Shown piece after piece: positions 17,982 through 27,260 of a stretch of 64,000 nucleotides of DNA; positions within the stretch are counted from its first letter, which is position 1, and each line of letters starts with the position of its first letter. The stretch spans positions 82,901 through 146,900 of the forward strand of contig JADJVW010000016.1 in NCBI GenBank assembly GCA_016710365.1, read 5' to 3'. Below the pieces are notes generated by a model that was not told where the DNA came from, made no database searches, and worked only from the letters and a program-made list of their open reading frames with translations. Source of the stretch: Candidatus Caldilinea saccharophila (GTDB lineage: Bacteria; Chloroflexota; Anaerolineae; Caldilineales; Caldilineaceae). Position numbers and translations under genes: made by a program.

Positions 17982-19550
17982 ATGCCAACTTCTCATGGAA
18001 TTTCGCGTCGCGAGTTTTTACGCACGGCGTCGCTACTGGCCGCCGGCGGCGTGTTGATGGCCTGTGCGCCCGCCACCGTGGCGCCGGCCGCCAGCGGGCC
18101 GACCGCGACGCCCGCGCCCTTTGTCAAGGGCGATATCCGCATCGTGCCCAGCGGCGTGCAGTTGCCGACCGAGCCGGTCACCTTCCGTTGGCTGGACAGC
18201 GGCGACACCAAGGCGGTCTTCTGGAAGCAGTTCTTTGCCAAATATCAGGAAGCGCACCCCAACATCACCGTGCAATATGACGGCCTGCCCTGGAACGAGA
18301 TCGGCAAGATCGTGCCGCTGGGCATTCAGAACGGCAACCTGCACGATGTCTTCAGCATTCCGCAAGGCATCACCAGTGCACAGGCGTATGCTGAGGGATG
18401 GCTCATGCCTTACGACGATCTGCTATCTGATCTGGCCGCAGTCAAAGCTGCTTATCCTGTCGGCTCCTTTGTCGAGGGCATCAACGTATTCGGTGGCAAA
18501 ACCTACTGTCTGCCGCATTCGACGAGTAAAATTACGTCGACTATGCTGCTCTTCAACCAAGATTATCTGCAGGAGGCGGGCTACGATCCGGCCGCTAATA
18601 CCATGACGTGGGACGATTACCGCGTCGCGGCCAAGAAGGTGACGGAAAATGGCAAGGGTCAGTACTACGGCGTCATCATCGGCGGCAACCAGCTCAACCG
18701 CTGGGGCGCGGTGGTGCGTGATCTGGCAACCTTTGCCGGCGTCCCCAACGTGGGCAGCACGCTGGACGATATGAACCTGCTCACCGGCGACTACAACTTC
18801 ACCTCGGATGAGTACATCGCGGCGATGGAGCTGTTGTTGGCGATGAACAGCGACGGCAGCTTCTTCCCAGGCTATCTTTCGATCAATGCGCCGCAGGCGC
18901 GTGCCCAGATAGCGCAGGGCGCGGCCGGTATGATTCTGCAAGGGCTGTGGTGTCTGCCGCAGTGGAAGGCGGAGAATCCGGACTTCAACTGGAACACTGC
19001 ACACACGCCGCTGGCCGACCCCAACAACGTCATGCCGCTGCACGTCAGCATCGCTGTCAATAACGAAATGTGGCTCTACGCCCAAAGCAAGCATCCGGAA
19101 ATCGCTGCCGACATCATGCACTATTGGACTTCGCTCGAAGGGCAGCTTGCCTGGAACCGAGTGGCGGGTGTTGGGGATACTGGCTTCATGCCTGAGGCGA
19201 TGGAAACGGCCAGCACCGACCCGCGCGAGTTGAACGCGCTGGCTGTGCAGAACGGCATGTACAAGGTCGGCCCGTCGCCGCTGATCCGCAACCTCGACGT
19301 GGCGATGATCAACCAGGAGCTGCGCGCGGTGACGCCCAACTTCAACGAGGTGATCCAGGGGCTGATGGCCGGCCAGATCATCGGCGCCAAGGAGCAGTTC
19401 CAGGATTTGCAGGATCGCACCAACGCCGAACTGGATCGGGCGATCAAGGCTGCGCAGGATAAGGGCGCCAACGTCAGCCGCGACGATTACGTCTTCGCCA
19501 ACTGGGATCCGATGCAGGATTATACCGAAGCGGATTACGCGACGGCCTGA
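17982..19550 (+). CDS. ABC sugar transporter substrate-binding lipoprotein (family 1)
   Basis: 522 aa. The N-terminus has a twin-arginine motif (SRREFLRTA, Arg9-Arg10) and then a lipobox LMAC with Cys28, so it should be a Tat-exported lipoprotein on the outer face of the membrane. The mature part is a family 1 extracellular binding protein: VTFRWLDSGDTKAVFWKQF, QEAHPNITVQYDG and later GMILQGLWCLPQW. It is the first gene of a CUT1 operon with two permeases and sulfatases behind it, so the ligand is probably an oligosaccharide, perhaps sulfated. GAAAGGAG lies about 10 bases upstream of ATG. Confidence 0.92.
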   Translation: MPTSHGISRREFLRTASLLAAGGVLMACAPATVAPAASGPTATPAPFVKGDIRIVPSGVQLPTEPVTFRWLDSGDTKAVFWKQFFAKYQEAHPNITVQYDGLPWNEIGKIVPLGIQNGNLHDVFSIPQGITSAQAYAEGWLMPYDDLLSDLAAVKAAYPVGSFVEGINVFGGKTYCLPHSTSKITSTMLLFNQDYLQEAGYDPAANTMTWDDYRVAAKKVTENGKGQYYGVIIGGNQLNRWGAVVRDLATFAGVPNVGSTLDDMNLLTGDYNFTSDEYIAAMELLLAMNSDGSFFPGYLSINAPQARAQIAQGAAGMILQGLWCLPQWKAENPDFNWNTAHTPLADPNNVMPLHVSIAVNNEMWLYAQSKHPEIAADIMHYWTSLEGQLAWNRVAGVGDTGFMPEAMETASTDPRELNALAVQNGMYKVGPSPLIRNLDVAMINQELRAVTPNFNEVIQGLMAGQIIGAKEQFQDLQDRTNAELDRAIKAAQDKGANVSRDDYVFANWDPMQDYTEADYATA

Positions 19551-19580
19551 GCCACAGCGGTGCAAATCCGTCAGCAGACA

Positions 19581-19611
19581 GAAACCGAGTTTTTCCAAAA
19601 AACTCGGTTTC
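19581..19611. terminator. Intercistronic hairpin GAAACCGAG/CTCGGTTTC
   Basis: Perfect 14-bp stem (19581-19594 with 19598-19611) around a CCA loop, between the binding-protein gene and the first permease. It is placed to protect or attenuate the transcript so that binding protein exceeds permease. A near-identical hairpin lies at 59371-59407. Confidence 0.6.
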
Positions 19612-19646
19612 TCCTTCCTGTAGGACTTTTTGAAAGCGAGAAGCGC

Positions 19647-20651
19647 ATGGCCGTCAGAGAAGCGACACAATTGCAAAACGCAACCGGCGATCGCCGTCTC
19701 ACCGCCAGCAAGAGCCTGGGCGAGCGCCTCTGGGCCGCGCGCTGGTGCTATCTCTTCATGCTGCCGGCGCTCCTGCTCTCGGCGCTCTTCACCTTCTACC
19801 CAATCGTGATGTCGTGGTACTACTCGCTCTTTCAGTGGTCGGGCTTCACCGCCAGCAAAACCTTTATCGGCCTGAGCAATTACGTGGAAGTGGTGGGCGA
19901 CAAGTACTTCTGGGACGCCTTCGTGCGCTCCTTTCTCTTCATGCTCGTCAGCGTGCCGATCAAGCTCGGCCTGGCGCTGCTGCTGGCGATTCTGCTCAAC
20001 GACCAGGCGATGCGGCTCGTCTCGCCCGCCTTCCGCACGCTCTTCTTCCTGCCCGTGGTGACGACCGCGGCGATCATCGGCATCATGATGACCTTCGTGC
20101 TCAGCCCTTTCAACGGGCCGATCAACAAGGCCTTCCTGTCGATGGGGCTGATCGGCGGGCCGATCGACTTTCTGGGCAATCCCAAGCTGTCGCTGTGGAC
20201 TGTCGTCGGCGTCGAAATCTGGAAGTGGCTGGGCCAGCCGATGATCTACTGGCTGGCCGCGCTGCAGGTGATCCCGCAGTCGCTCTACGAGGCGGCCAGG
20301 GTGGACGGCGCTACGTGGTGGCGGCAACTGCTGCATATTACCCTGCCGCTGCTGATCCCCTTTGCGATCGTGATCGTGCTGATCACCGCGGTGGGCACGC
20401 TGCGCGTCTTCCCGCTGGTGCAGACGATGACCGGCGGCGGCCCCTTCTTTGTCACCGAAGTGATGGAAGTCTATATCTATCGCACCGCCTTTGGCTCCGA
20501 CATGGGCGGCATTGGCGTGCCGCGGCTGGGCTATGCCTCGGCCGCCGGCGTGGTCTTTGGTATGTCGATCATGCTGCTGGCGCTGTTGCAGGCATGGGGC
20601 GTGCGCAATATGCGTGAGGTGCGCGGCGCGCTGGAAACCAGCGGCGAGTGA
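19647..20651 (+). CDS. ABC sugar transporter permease (CUT1, MalF-like)
   Basis: 334 aa with six predicted membrane spans, beginning with WCYLFMLPALLLSALFTFYPIV. The EAA loop that docks the ATPase is EAARVDGATWWRQLLHITLPLL. ATG 19647 is chosen because the open frame upstream runs through the hairpin. It is followed by the second permease after 10 bp. No ATPase gene is in this operon. Confidence 0.93.
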   Translation: MAVREATQLQNATGDRRLTASKSLGERLWAARWCYLFMLPALLLSALFTFYPIVMSWYYSLFQWSGFTASKTFIGLSNYVEVVGDKYFWDAFVRSFLFMLVSVPIKLGLALLLAILLNDQAMRLVSPAFRTLFFLPVVTTAAIIGIMMTFVLSPFNGPINKAFLSMGLIGGPIDFLGNPKLSLWTVVGVEIWKWLGQPMIYWLAALQVIPQSLYEAARVDGATWWRQLLHITLPLLIPFAIVIVLITAVGTLRVFPLVQTMTGGGPFFVTEVMEVYIYRTAFGSDMGGIGVPRLGYASAAGVVFGMSIMLLALLQAWGVRNMREVRGALETSGE

Positions 20652-20661
20652 GGAGTTAACC

Positions 20662-21543
20662 ATGAGTGTAGCCAATCTGGACGCCCAGCCAACGCCACCG
20701 CGCAGACGCCGCCGAGTGCGCGCCTCGGTGCTGCGCGCCACGATCATCAGCCTGATCCTGATCCCGATCGGCCTGCTGTGGATCTATCCGCTGCTGTGGA
20801 TGGTCAGCGCATCGCTCAAGACCAACGCCGAGATCTTTGGCGGGCTGGGGCTGATCCCGGCCGACCCGCAGTGGCAGAACTATGTGCGGGCGTGGGAGCA
20901 GGCGCGCATCGGCCAATATTTTCTCAACACCGTAATCATCACGGTCTCGTCGGTCATTCTGGTGATCGTCGTCACCTCGATGATCGGTTACGTGCTGGGG
21001 CGCTACGCCTTTCCAGGCAAGAAAGCGATCATCGGCATCTTTGTGGCGACGGTCTTTCTGCCCACCGGCTACACGATCATCCCCGTCTTTGAAATGGTCA
21101 ACCGGCTCGGTCTGGCCGACACGCTCTGGGGCGTGATCCTAGCGCAGAGCGGCGGCGCGCACGTGCTCTACATCCTGCTCTTCGCCGGCTACTTCAGCCA
21201 ACTCCCGCGCGAGCTGGAGGAGGCGGCGATTATGGATGGCGCCAGCTTTGTGCGCGTCTTCGTCCAGGTGATGCTGCCGCTGGCGATGCCGATCGTGGCG
21301 ACGGTGATCATCCTGCACTTCATCAACTCGTGGAATGACTTCCTGCTGCCACTAGTGCTGACGCTCTCGCGGCCCGATCTGCGCACGCTGGCGGTGGGCA
21401 TGTACGCATTCCGCGGCGAGTTCTACGTCGACTGGAGCGGCATGGCCCCCGCCGCGTCGATCAGCCTGCTGCCGGTCATCCTCGTTTTTCTCTTCATGCA
21501 GCGCTACTTTGTCGAAGGCATCGCAGGCGCTGTCAAACAATAG
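20662..21543 (+). CDS. ABC sugar transporter permease (CUT1, MalG-like)
   Basis: 293 aa, six spans, with the EAA loop EEAAIMDGASFVRVFVQVMLPLA. N-terminal basic tail (RRRRRVRASVLR) then LIPIGLLWIYPLLWMVSAS. ATG 20662 follows GGAG by six bases. It pairs with the preceding permease to form the membrane channel. The missing ATPase is usually a shared MsmK/UgpC-type protein encoded elsewhere. Confidence 0.93.
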   Translation: MSVANLDAQPTPPRRRRRVRASVLRATIISLILIPIGLLWIYPLLWMVSASLKTNAEIFGGLGLIPADPQWQNYVRAWEQARIGQYFLNTVIITVSSVILVIVVTSMIGYVLGRYAFPGKKAIIGIFVATVFLPTGYTIIPVFEMVNRLGLADTLWGVILAQSGGAHVLYILLFAGYFSQLPRELEEAAIMDGASFVRVFVQVMLPLAMPIVATVIILHFINSWNDFLLPLVLTLSRPDLRTLAVGMYAFRGEFYVDWSGMAPAASISLLPVILVFLFMQRYFVEGIAGAVKQ

Positions 21544-21559
21544 TCGGAAAGGCGCCATC

Positions 21560-23095
21560 GTGTCACGACCCAATATCCTTTTTATCTCCACCGACCAGCA
21601 GCACCACAGCGCGCTGGGCGTCACCAACTCAGTGCTGCAGACGCCGGCGCTCGACCGGCTGGCGCGCGAGGGCACGCGTTTCACGCGTGCGTACTGTCCC
21701 AACCCGACCTGTTCGCCGACGCGTGCTTCGCTGATCACCGGCATGTATCCGGCGTGGCACGGCTGCTGGGCGATCGGCGTCAAGCTGCCGGAGGATGTGC
21801 CGACCGTGGGCGACGTCTTCCAGGCCAATGGCTACCGCTCGATCCTGGTCGGCAAGGCGCACTTCCAGCCGCTCAAGTCGGAGCCGGGCAGCGAGTCGAT
21901 CGAGTGCCAGCCAGTGTTGCGCGACCTCGACTTCTGGCGTGATTTTCATGGCCCGTGGTATGGCTTCGACCATGTCGAGACCGCACGCATGCACGCCAAC
22001 GAATCACACGCCGGCCAGCACTACGCGCTGTGGATGGAGGAGAAGGGGCTGACCAACTGGCGCGACTACTTTCAGCAGTGGCCGTCTGACCCCGACGACA
22101 AGTACGCCGGCCCCTATTACATGCGCGACGCGCTGCACTGGGACCTGCCGGAGGAGTTCCACCACACGCACTGGATCGGCGAGCGCACCATCGCCAACAT
22201 AGAGCAGTGCGTGGAGGCCGACCAACCCTTCTTTTTGTGGGCCAGCTTCTTCGACCCGCACCCGCCCTATGCCGTCCCGGAACCGTGGGCCAGCATGTAC
22301 GATCCGGCCGACGTGCAGCCGGGGCGCTATCGCGAGGGCGAATTTGCCGACATGCCGCCACACTTTGCGCGCACGCGCGAGACGCAGCCGGACTTCTCCG
22401 ACTACGCCGAGCCGGGCGGGCAGGACTTGCACGGCTTCCACTCGCACCTGCACGATGACGCCGAGATGCGGCGCAGCATCGCCTCTTACTACGGCATGAT
22501 GAGCCTGATCGACGCCGAGATCGGGCGCATCCTTGACTATTTGGACAAAGCCGGGCTGGCCGAGAACACGCTGGTCGTCTTTACCTCCGATCACGGCCAC
22601 TTCCTGGGTCAGCACGGGCTGATCGCCAAGGGTCCCTTTCACTACGAGGATGTGCTGCGCGTGCCGATGATCGTGCGCTACCCAGGCTGCGTGCCTGCCG
22701 GCGAAACCTCCGACGCGCTGCAAAGCCTGGTCGACTACCCGCAGACGTGGCTGGCCGCGGCTGGCATCGACGCGCCGGGGGTGATGCAGGGCGTCGATCA
22801 GCTCCCGGTCTGGTGCGGCGAAGAGGCCGCGGCGCGCGACCACGTACTCGTCGAAAATCGCCACAACCCGACGACCGTGCACCTGCGCACGCTGATCACC
22901 GACCGCTACAAGATCACCGTCTATCGCAATGCTAAGTACGGCGAACTCTTCGACCTGGAGTCCGACCCGGACGAACGCTGCAACCGCTGGGACGATCCCG
23001 CCTACGCCGCGGTCAAGAGTGAGCTGCTGCTCAAGTTCGTGCAGGCCGAAATCCAGCGCGAGCCGACGCGCATGCCGCGCGTCGCCGGCGCGTAG
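21560..23095 (+). CDS. Type I (S1) sulfatase
   Basis: 511 aa from a GTG start; the upstream frame overlaps the permease and is not homologous. N-terminus RPNILFISTDQQHHSALG carries the first metal-site Asp-Gln pair. The FGly motif is C-S-P-T-R with Cys51 (NPTCSPTRASLITGMYP). FTSDHGHFLGQHGLIAKG supplies the second Asp-His pair and the active-site Lys. The C-terminus has GELFDLESDPDE. No signal peptide is seen. It lies 16 bp after the permease and so belongs to the transporter operon: a sulfated sugar is probably imported and desulfated inside. Confidence 0.95.
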   Translation: MSRPNILFISTDQQHHSALGVTNSVLQTPALDRLAREGTRFTRAYCPNPTCSPTRASLITGMYPAWHGCWAIGVKLPEDVPTVGDVFQANGYRSILVGKAHFQPLKSEPGSESIECQPVLRDLDFWRDFHGPWYGFDHVETARMHANESHAGQHYALWMEEKGLTNWRDYFQQWPSDPDDKYAGPYYMRDALHWDLPEEFHHTHWIGERTIANIEQCVEADQPFFLWASFFDPHPPYAVPEPWASMYDPADVQPGRYREGEFADMPPHFARTRETQPDFSDYAEPGGQDLHGFHSHLHDDAEMRRSIASYYGMMSLIDAEIGRILDYLDKAGLAENTLVVFTSDHGHFLGQHGLIAKGPFHYEDVLRVPMIVRYPGCVPAGETSDALQSLVDYPQTWLAAAGIDAPGVMQGVDQLPVWCGEEAAARDHVLVENRHNPTTVHLRTLITDRYKITVYRNAKYGELFDLESDPDERCNRWDDPAYAAVKSELLLKFVQAEIQREPTRMPRVAGA

Positions 23096-23099
23096 GAAC

Positions 23100-23188
23100 A
23101 GCTTGACCACGAAGACGCAAAGCCCACAAAGGGGCACAAAGAAACTCAAGAAAAAGAGAATGCTTCGTGCCGCTTAGCGCCCTTTGTG
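23100..23188. repeat. Left part of a palindromic repeat interrupted by IS110
   Basis: The sequence carries GACCACGAAGACGCAAAG, then CACAAAGGGGCACAAAGAAA, and after a short centre the returning arm AATGCTTCGTGCCGC and CCCTTTGTG. The expected end of the returning arm, CTTTGTGGTGGTG, is found only beyond the IS110 element at 24427-24439. Confidence 0.55.
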
Positions 23189-23189
23189 A

Positions 23190-23433
23190 CTGGTATGTTG
23201 ACAGATAGGAAAAGTGACAGATAAAAGGCCTGTCATTTTCCGGCAAGGGGGTGGTGAAGTTCGTTAGTGACAGCAGTCCAAGAACTCGTCACAAAGATTA
23301 GCTCCCGCTCCTGGTCCTCTGTTCGAGAACGGACAAAATGTTGCGGCCCCGCAAGGTGAGCCTGAATCACCAGAGCGTTCGCAGACAGAAGGCAGCCGGC
23401 CCGGAAGCAGTTGAACAAGGGAAAGGAAACGAG
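23190..23433 (+). ncRNA. Candidate IS110 bridge RNA region
   Basis: The 5' non-coding end of IS110-group elements encodes the bridge RNA that guides target and donor choice. Here this stretch has several local stems (TGACAG/CTGTCA near 23213-23239, GGTGA/TCACC near 23356-23372) and no open frame. The boundaries and loops were not resolved. Confidence 0.4.
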
Positions 23434-24411
23434 ATGCATATTCTTGGGATCGACATCGCCAAAGGCACGTTTGACACAGCGCTGACGCAGGACAATCAGG
23501 CGTATGCGCAGGCGAGCTTCAGCAACGACAGCCAGGGGTTCAAGCGTGTGGTGAAGTGGCTCGCCACCCACCAGGTGGAAGCGTTGCACGTCTGTCTGGA
23601 AGCGACCGGTCGCTATGGCGATGCGCTGGCTGATTACCTGCACACGCAAGGCCACCAGGTGAGCCTGGTCAACCCAGCCCAGATTCACGCCTATGGGCGC
23701 AGCAAGTTGCGGCGCAACAAGAATGACCGGCTGGATGCTCAACTGATTGCCGATTTCTGCTTCACCCAACAGCCCCTAGCCTGGAAGCCGCCTTTGCGCA
23801 TTGAGCGGGAAAGCCAGGAACTCAGCCGCCATATCGCCACGCTCAAGGAAGACCGCCAACGCAAGCGCAACCAACTGGCGGCTGGGCTGACTTCCCCGCC
23901 GCTCCGTCGCTCCATCCAAAAGACCCTTGACTTCCTGAACCAGGAGATCGAACTGCTCGAAAAGGAGTTGCACGAACTGCTCTCCCAGGACCCCGACAAA
24001 GCCCAGCAGATTGAACTGCTTTGCTCCATTCCAGGCATCGGCCGTCTCACCGCCTGCCGCTTCCTGGCTGAGGTGGATGTGACGCGCTTTCGTCAGGCTT
24101 CCCACCTCGCCGCCTATGCCGGCCTGGTTCCCACTGAGCACACCTCCGGCGCGTCCGTGCGCAAAAAGCCCCGCCTCTCCAAAGTCGGCAACCGTCACTT
24201 GCGCACCCTGTTCTTTATGCCTGCGCTTTCCGCCCATCGCTTCAATCCTATCATTGCCGACCTGCATGCACGTCTCACTGAGCGCGGCAAGCCCAAAATG
24301 GCCGTCGTCGGCGCCGTCATGCGCAAACTGCTCCACCTCGCCTATGGCGTTCTCAAAACCCGCAAGCCCTTTGACCCCCAACATCTGCATTCCATACCAG
24401 TTGGGGGTTGA
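23434..24411 (+). CDS. IS110-family transposase (DEDD/Ser recombinase)
   Basis: 325 aa, intact. The N-terminal RuvC-like DEDD domain shows GIDIAKGTFD, CLEATGRYGDALADYL and KNDRLDAQLIADF. A coiled helix region follows (QKTLDFLNQEIELLEKELHE), then the C-terminal Tnp domain with SIPGIGRLTACRFLAEV, YAGLVPTEHTSGAS and the catalytic Ser region. ATG 23434 follows GGAAAGGAAACGAG. It separates two sulfatase genes that probably once formed one operon. Confidence 0.95.
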   Translation: MHILGIDIAKGTFDTALTQDNQAYAQASFSNDSQGFKRVVKWLATHQVEALHVCLEATGRYGDALADYLHTQGHQVSLVNPAQIHAYGRSKLRRNKNDRLDAQLIADFCFTQQPLAWKPPLRIERESQELSRHIATLKEDRQRKRNQLAAGLTSPPLRRSIQKTLDFLNQEIELLEKELHELLSQDPDKAQQIELLCSIPGIGRLTACRFLAEVDVTRFRQASHLAAYAGLVPTEHTSGASVRKKPRLSKVGNRHLRTLFFMPALSAHRFNPIIADLHARLTERGKPKMAVVGAVMRKLLHLAYGVLKTRKPFDPQHLHSIPVGG

Positions 24412-24478
24412 CTTTCAACACAAAATCTTTGTGGTGGTGTTTCTTTACTTTTCCCGATCCCAATCGAAGGAGCTTTTC

Positions 24479-25954
24479 ATGCGCGTTCTTTATATCGACA
24501 TCGACTCGCTGCGCCCCGACCATCTCTCCTGTTACGGCTATCACCGGCAGACCTCGCCCAACATCGACAAGCTGGCCGCGGAGGGGGTGCGCTTCACCAA
24601 CTTCTACTGCTCCGACTCGCCCTGCCTGCCCAGCCGCACCGCCTTCTTCACCGGCATGTTTGGCATCCGCACGGGCGTCGTCAACCACGGCGGCGACTTC
24701 GCGGACATGCCGCTGGAAGGGCCGGAGCGTGGCTTCCGCGCGCGTGCGGCGCAGGAGAGCCTCGGCACGATGCTGCGCCGCGCCGGCTATCACACCTGCA
24801 TGATCAGCCCCTTTCCCAACCGCCACACCGCCTACCAGGTCAGCTTCGGCTTCACCGAGACCTATGACACCGGTAAGGGTGGCCTGGAAAACGCCGATGA
24901 AATGTATCCGCCCGCCAAGAGCTGGCTGGAAGCGAACGGGCAAAAGGAGAACTGGTTCCTGCATGTCAACTTCTGGGATCCGCACACACCCTACGACCAC
25001 CCGGCGGAGTTTGGCAACCCCTTCGCTGACGAGCCGATCGAGGATTGGATCACGCAGGATCTGATCGACCGGCAGAATGCCAGCTACGGCCCGCACGGTG
25101 CGATGGATGTGGCCGGCTACGACGACCAACTACCGTCGATCTGGACGATGGGCGTGGGCCACATCCGCACGCTGGCCGATGCCAAGGCGCACCTCGACGG
25201 CTATGACACCGGCATCCGCTACGCTGATCACTACGTCGGCAACCTGATCGACGACCTCAAGGCGCTGGGCATCTACGACGACACCGTGATCATCGTCAGC
25301 GCCGACCACGGCGAGAACCAGGGCGAACTCAACATCTGGGGCGACCACCAGACCGCCGACCACATCACCAACCGCGTGCCGCTGATCGTGCGCTGGCCGG
25401 GCGTGACGGATGGCCAGGCGGGCGGCGTGCGCACGGGGCTGCACTATCACCTCGACCTGCCCGCCACGCTCGTCGAGATGCTCGGTGGGACGCCGCCGCC
25501 GGCGTGGGATGGCCTCAGCTTTGCCGCGGATCTTGGCGCCGCGCCCGATCAGGGCCGCGACTATCTGGTGCTCAGCCAGGGCGCGTGGAGCTGCCAGCGC
25601 AGCGTGCGCTGGGAGAAGTGGCTGCTCATGCGCACCTACCACACCGGGCTGAAGGATTTCCCCGAATACATGCTTTTCGACCTGGACAAAGACCCGCACG
25701 AGACCACCAATCTGGCTGCGACGCAACCGGAGGTGGTGGGGGCGGGTCTCAAGTTGCTCGACACGTGGGTGGGGACGCAGATGTATCGTGCCCAGCGTGG
25801 CGACCCCTTCTGGGGTGTAATCGCCGAGGGCGGGCCGCTGCACGCCAGAGTCGGCAGTCCAGGCTGGGACGCCTATCTCGCGCGTCTGCGCATCAGCGGC
25901 CGCGGCCATCACGCCGACGCGCTGGCGGAGGCTGCCGGCCGGCCGATCGGGTAG
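24479..25954 (+). CDS. Type I (S1) sulfatase
   Basis: 491 aa. N-terminus MRVLYIDIDSLRPDHLSCYG gives the metal-binding Asp pair. The FGly motif is C-L-P-S-R with Cys49 (SDSPCLPSRTAFFTGMFG). VSADHGENQGELNIWGDH has the second Asp-His pair. The C-terminus reads YMLFDLDKDPHETTNLA. ATG 24479 has GAAGGAG ahead of it, and homology starts there. No signal peptide. It is 45-50 bp behind the IS110 element, so its own transcription may now depend on the element or readthrough. Confidence 0.95.
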   Translation: MRVLYIDIDSLRPDHLSCYGYHRQTSPNIDKLAAEGVRFTNFYCSDSPCLPSRTAFFTGMFGIRTGVVNHGGDFADMPLEGPERGFRARAAQESLGTMLRRAGYHTCMISPFPNRHTAYQVSFGFTETYDTGKGGLENADEMYPPAKSWLEANGQKENWFLHVNFWDPHTPYDHPAEFGNPFADEPIEDWITQDLIDRQNASYGPHGAMDVAGYDDQLPSIWTMGVGHIRTLADAKAHLDGYDTGIRYADHYVGNLIDDLKALGIYDDTVIIVSADHGENQGELNIWGDHQTADHITNRVPLIVRWPGVTDGQAGGVRTGLHYHLDLPATLVEMLGGTPPPAWDGLSFAADLGAAPDQGRDYLVLSQGAWSCQRSVRWEKWLLMRTYHTGLKDFPEYMLFDLDKDPHETTNLAATQPEVVGAGLKLLDTWVGTQMYRAQRGDPFWGVIAEGGPLHARVGSPGWDAYLARLRISGRGHHADALAEAAGRPIG

Positions 25955-26013
25955 GGTTTCAGCGACACGGCGCAAGCATTCAGCCCCGGTGACAATTCAG
26001 CCCGGTGACAGTC

Positions 26014-26102
26014 GACCACGGAGCAAGCGGTCAGGCGAACGCGTGCGGATATTGTGCAGGTGAAATCCGCAGGAACTCGCCGAATCTGCACCATCCGTGG
26101 TC
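26014..26102. repeat. Inverted repeat GACCACGGA/TCCGTGGTC after the sulfatase
   Basis: Perfect 9-bp arms (26014-26022 and 26094-26102) with a 71-nt interior, followed by a T-rich stretch, between convergent genes. It resembles the other ACCACGA-type palindromic repeat at 23100 and may act as a terminator. Confidence 0.45.
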
Positions 26103-26110
26103 AATTTTTA

Positions 26111-27256
26111 TTATGGTTGTGGAGTTCCCACAAGCCGAGGGCGGCTCATCATCCCCGCGGGATGTTTGCGGCGGAAGGCACAGGCGGGGCAGAGATCGCT
26201 TTCGCCCGCAAAGGGAGCGCGGCAGCGCTTGCACGATCTGGTCGCCTGCTCCAGCAGCGTGATCGGCTGGGCATCGATGTACGCCACCGCTGGCGCCGGC
26301 TGCAGCGCGGCCGGCGCACACAGTTCGACGCACAGCCCACACGCGGTGCATGCCAGCGGCTCCAGGTGCAGCGCAAACGCGTGCTCGGTCAGCTCTGAAG
26401 AAAGCGCCCCGGTGGGGCAGACGGCCGCGCAGGTCTGGCAGGCAGTGCAGGCAGAGGAAGTGGTGAAAGTTGGGAAGTAGGCGGCGGCGCTTCGTCGTTC
26501 TTCCGGCAGGTGGGCAAGTGCATGGAGCAAGGCGCGTCGTTCCAGCGGCGGCGCCTTGCCCGCTGGCGGCGAACTGTCCAGGGGCGGCAACGACAGATCA
26601 GCCTCCCTGTCGCTGCCGACAAAGCGATGCAGCAGCGCACGTCGCGAATAGTGCGGCGCGTGCGTCGCATGAAGCGGCTTGCGCACACCTGCTGCCGGCG
26701 CAGCAGCGCGGGTGGTAATTGTCGTGTGCGTCAGCGCCGCAGCGCGGGCGGCTGTGGCCGCAATCGTTTCACGCAGCGCGCCGATCGGGCAGGCGTCGCA
26801 AGCTTCCAGCCGCAGACCGATCGCGTCGACGCCCAGCGCGGCCAGCCCCACATAGGCGGCCGCGCCCAGGCTCGCCAGACAGCCCTGCACCTGCACGATG
26901 GCATCGACGCCTGGATCGGCCAGCGTGGCGGCAAAGGGGCCGCAGGTCAAATCCAGCGCAGCGCGCGCCCGCAGCGTTGCTACAGAGCGCAACAGATGCG
27001 CCGTCTCGTCCTCCCCAGCAAAGACCCCGGTCGGACAGAGGTGCAGGCAGAGGCCACAGCCGCTGCACGCCGCTGCATCCAGGGTTACTGCGCCCGGTGC
27101 AACGGTGAGCGCCTGTGACGGGCAGGCCACGACGCACTGTTCGCAGGCGTTCGCCTGGTTCCAGCTATGCAGACAGCGCGTGCTGTCCACCCGAAGACCA
27201 CCCGGCTGCGTGGAAGCAAATTGTTCCAGGAGTGGCGCCAGCTTCAGCAGATTCAT
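26111..27256 (-). CDS. Polyferredoxin with zinc-ribbon tail
   Basis: 381 aa. Two pairs of ferredoxin-type cysteine blocks: CEQCVVACP and CSGCGLCLHLCP near the N-terminus, CTACQTCAAVCP and CTACGLCVELC near residue 300, each suited to a [4Fe-4S] cluster. Between them is an Ala-rich domain with conserved cysteines (LEACDACPIG). The last 50 residues hold CKRC-x8-CPAC, a rubredoxin/zinc-ribbon type site. No signal peptide or membrane helix. It is the last gene of the Dms-type operon, 4 bp after the TorD-like stop, and may pass electrons to or help assemble the enzyme. Confidence 0.85.
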   Translation of the reverse strand: MNLLKLAPLLEQFASTQPGGLRVDSTRCLHSWNQANACEQCVVACPSQALTVAPGAVTLDAAACSGCGLCLHLCPTGVFAGEDETAHLLRSVATLRARAALDLTCGPFAATLADPGVDAIVQVQGCLASLGAAAYVGLAALGVDAIGLRLEACDACPIGALRETIAATAARAAALTHTTITTRAAAPAAGVRKPLHATHAPHYSRRALLHRFVGSDREADLSLPPLDSSPPAGKAPPLERRALLHALAHLPEERRSAAAYFPTFTTSSACTACQTCAAVCPTGALSSELTEHAFALHLEPLACTACGLCVELCAPAALQPAPAVAYIDAQPITLLEQATRSCKRCRAPFAGESDLCPACAFRRKHPAGMMSRPRLVGTPQP

Positions 27257-27260
27257 GCGG

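Larger units (their letters stand above)
23189..24426 (+). mobile_element. IS110-family insertion sequence (approximate ends)
   Basis: An intact IS110 transposase is preceded by about 245 bp of non-coding DNA. CTTTGTG occurs just outside both proposed ends (23182-23188 and 24427-24433), which can be explained by insertion into the returning arm of a palindrome. The ends are estimates: IS110 elements lack long inverted repeats. Confidence 0.7.

Noticed and set aside
18423..20747. 774-codon minus-strand open frame
   Set aside because: It is antisense to the binding protein and permease genes; a low-complexity His/Arg/Gln-rich shadow typical of GC-rich DNA.
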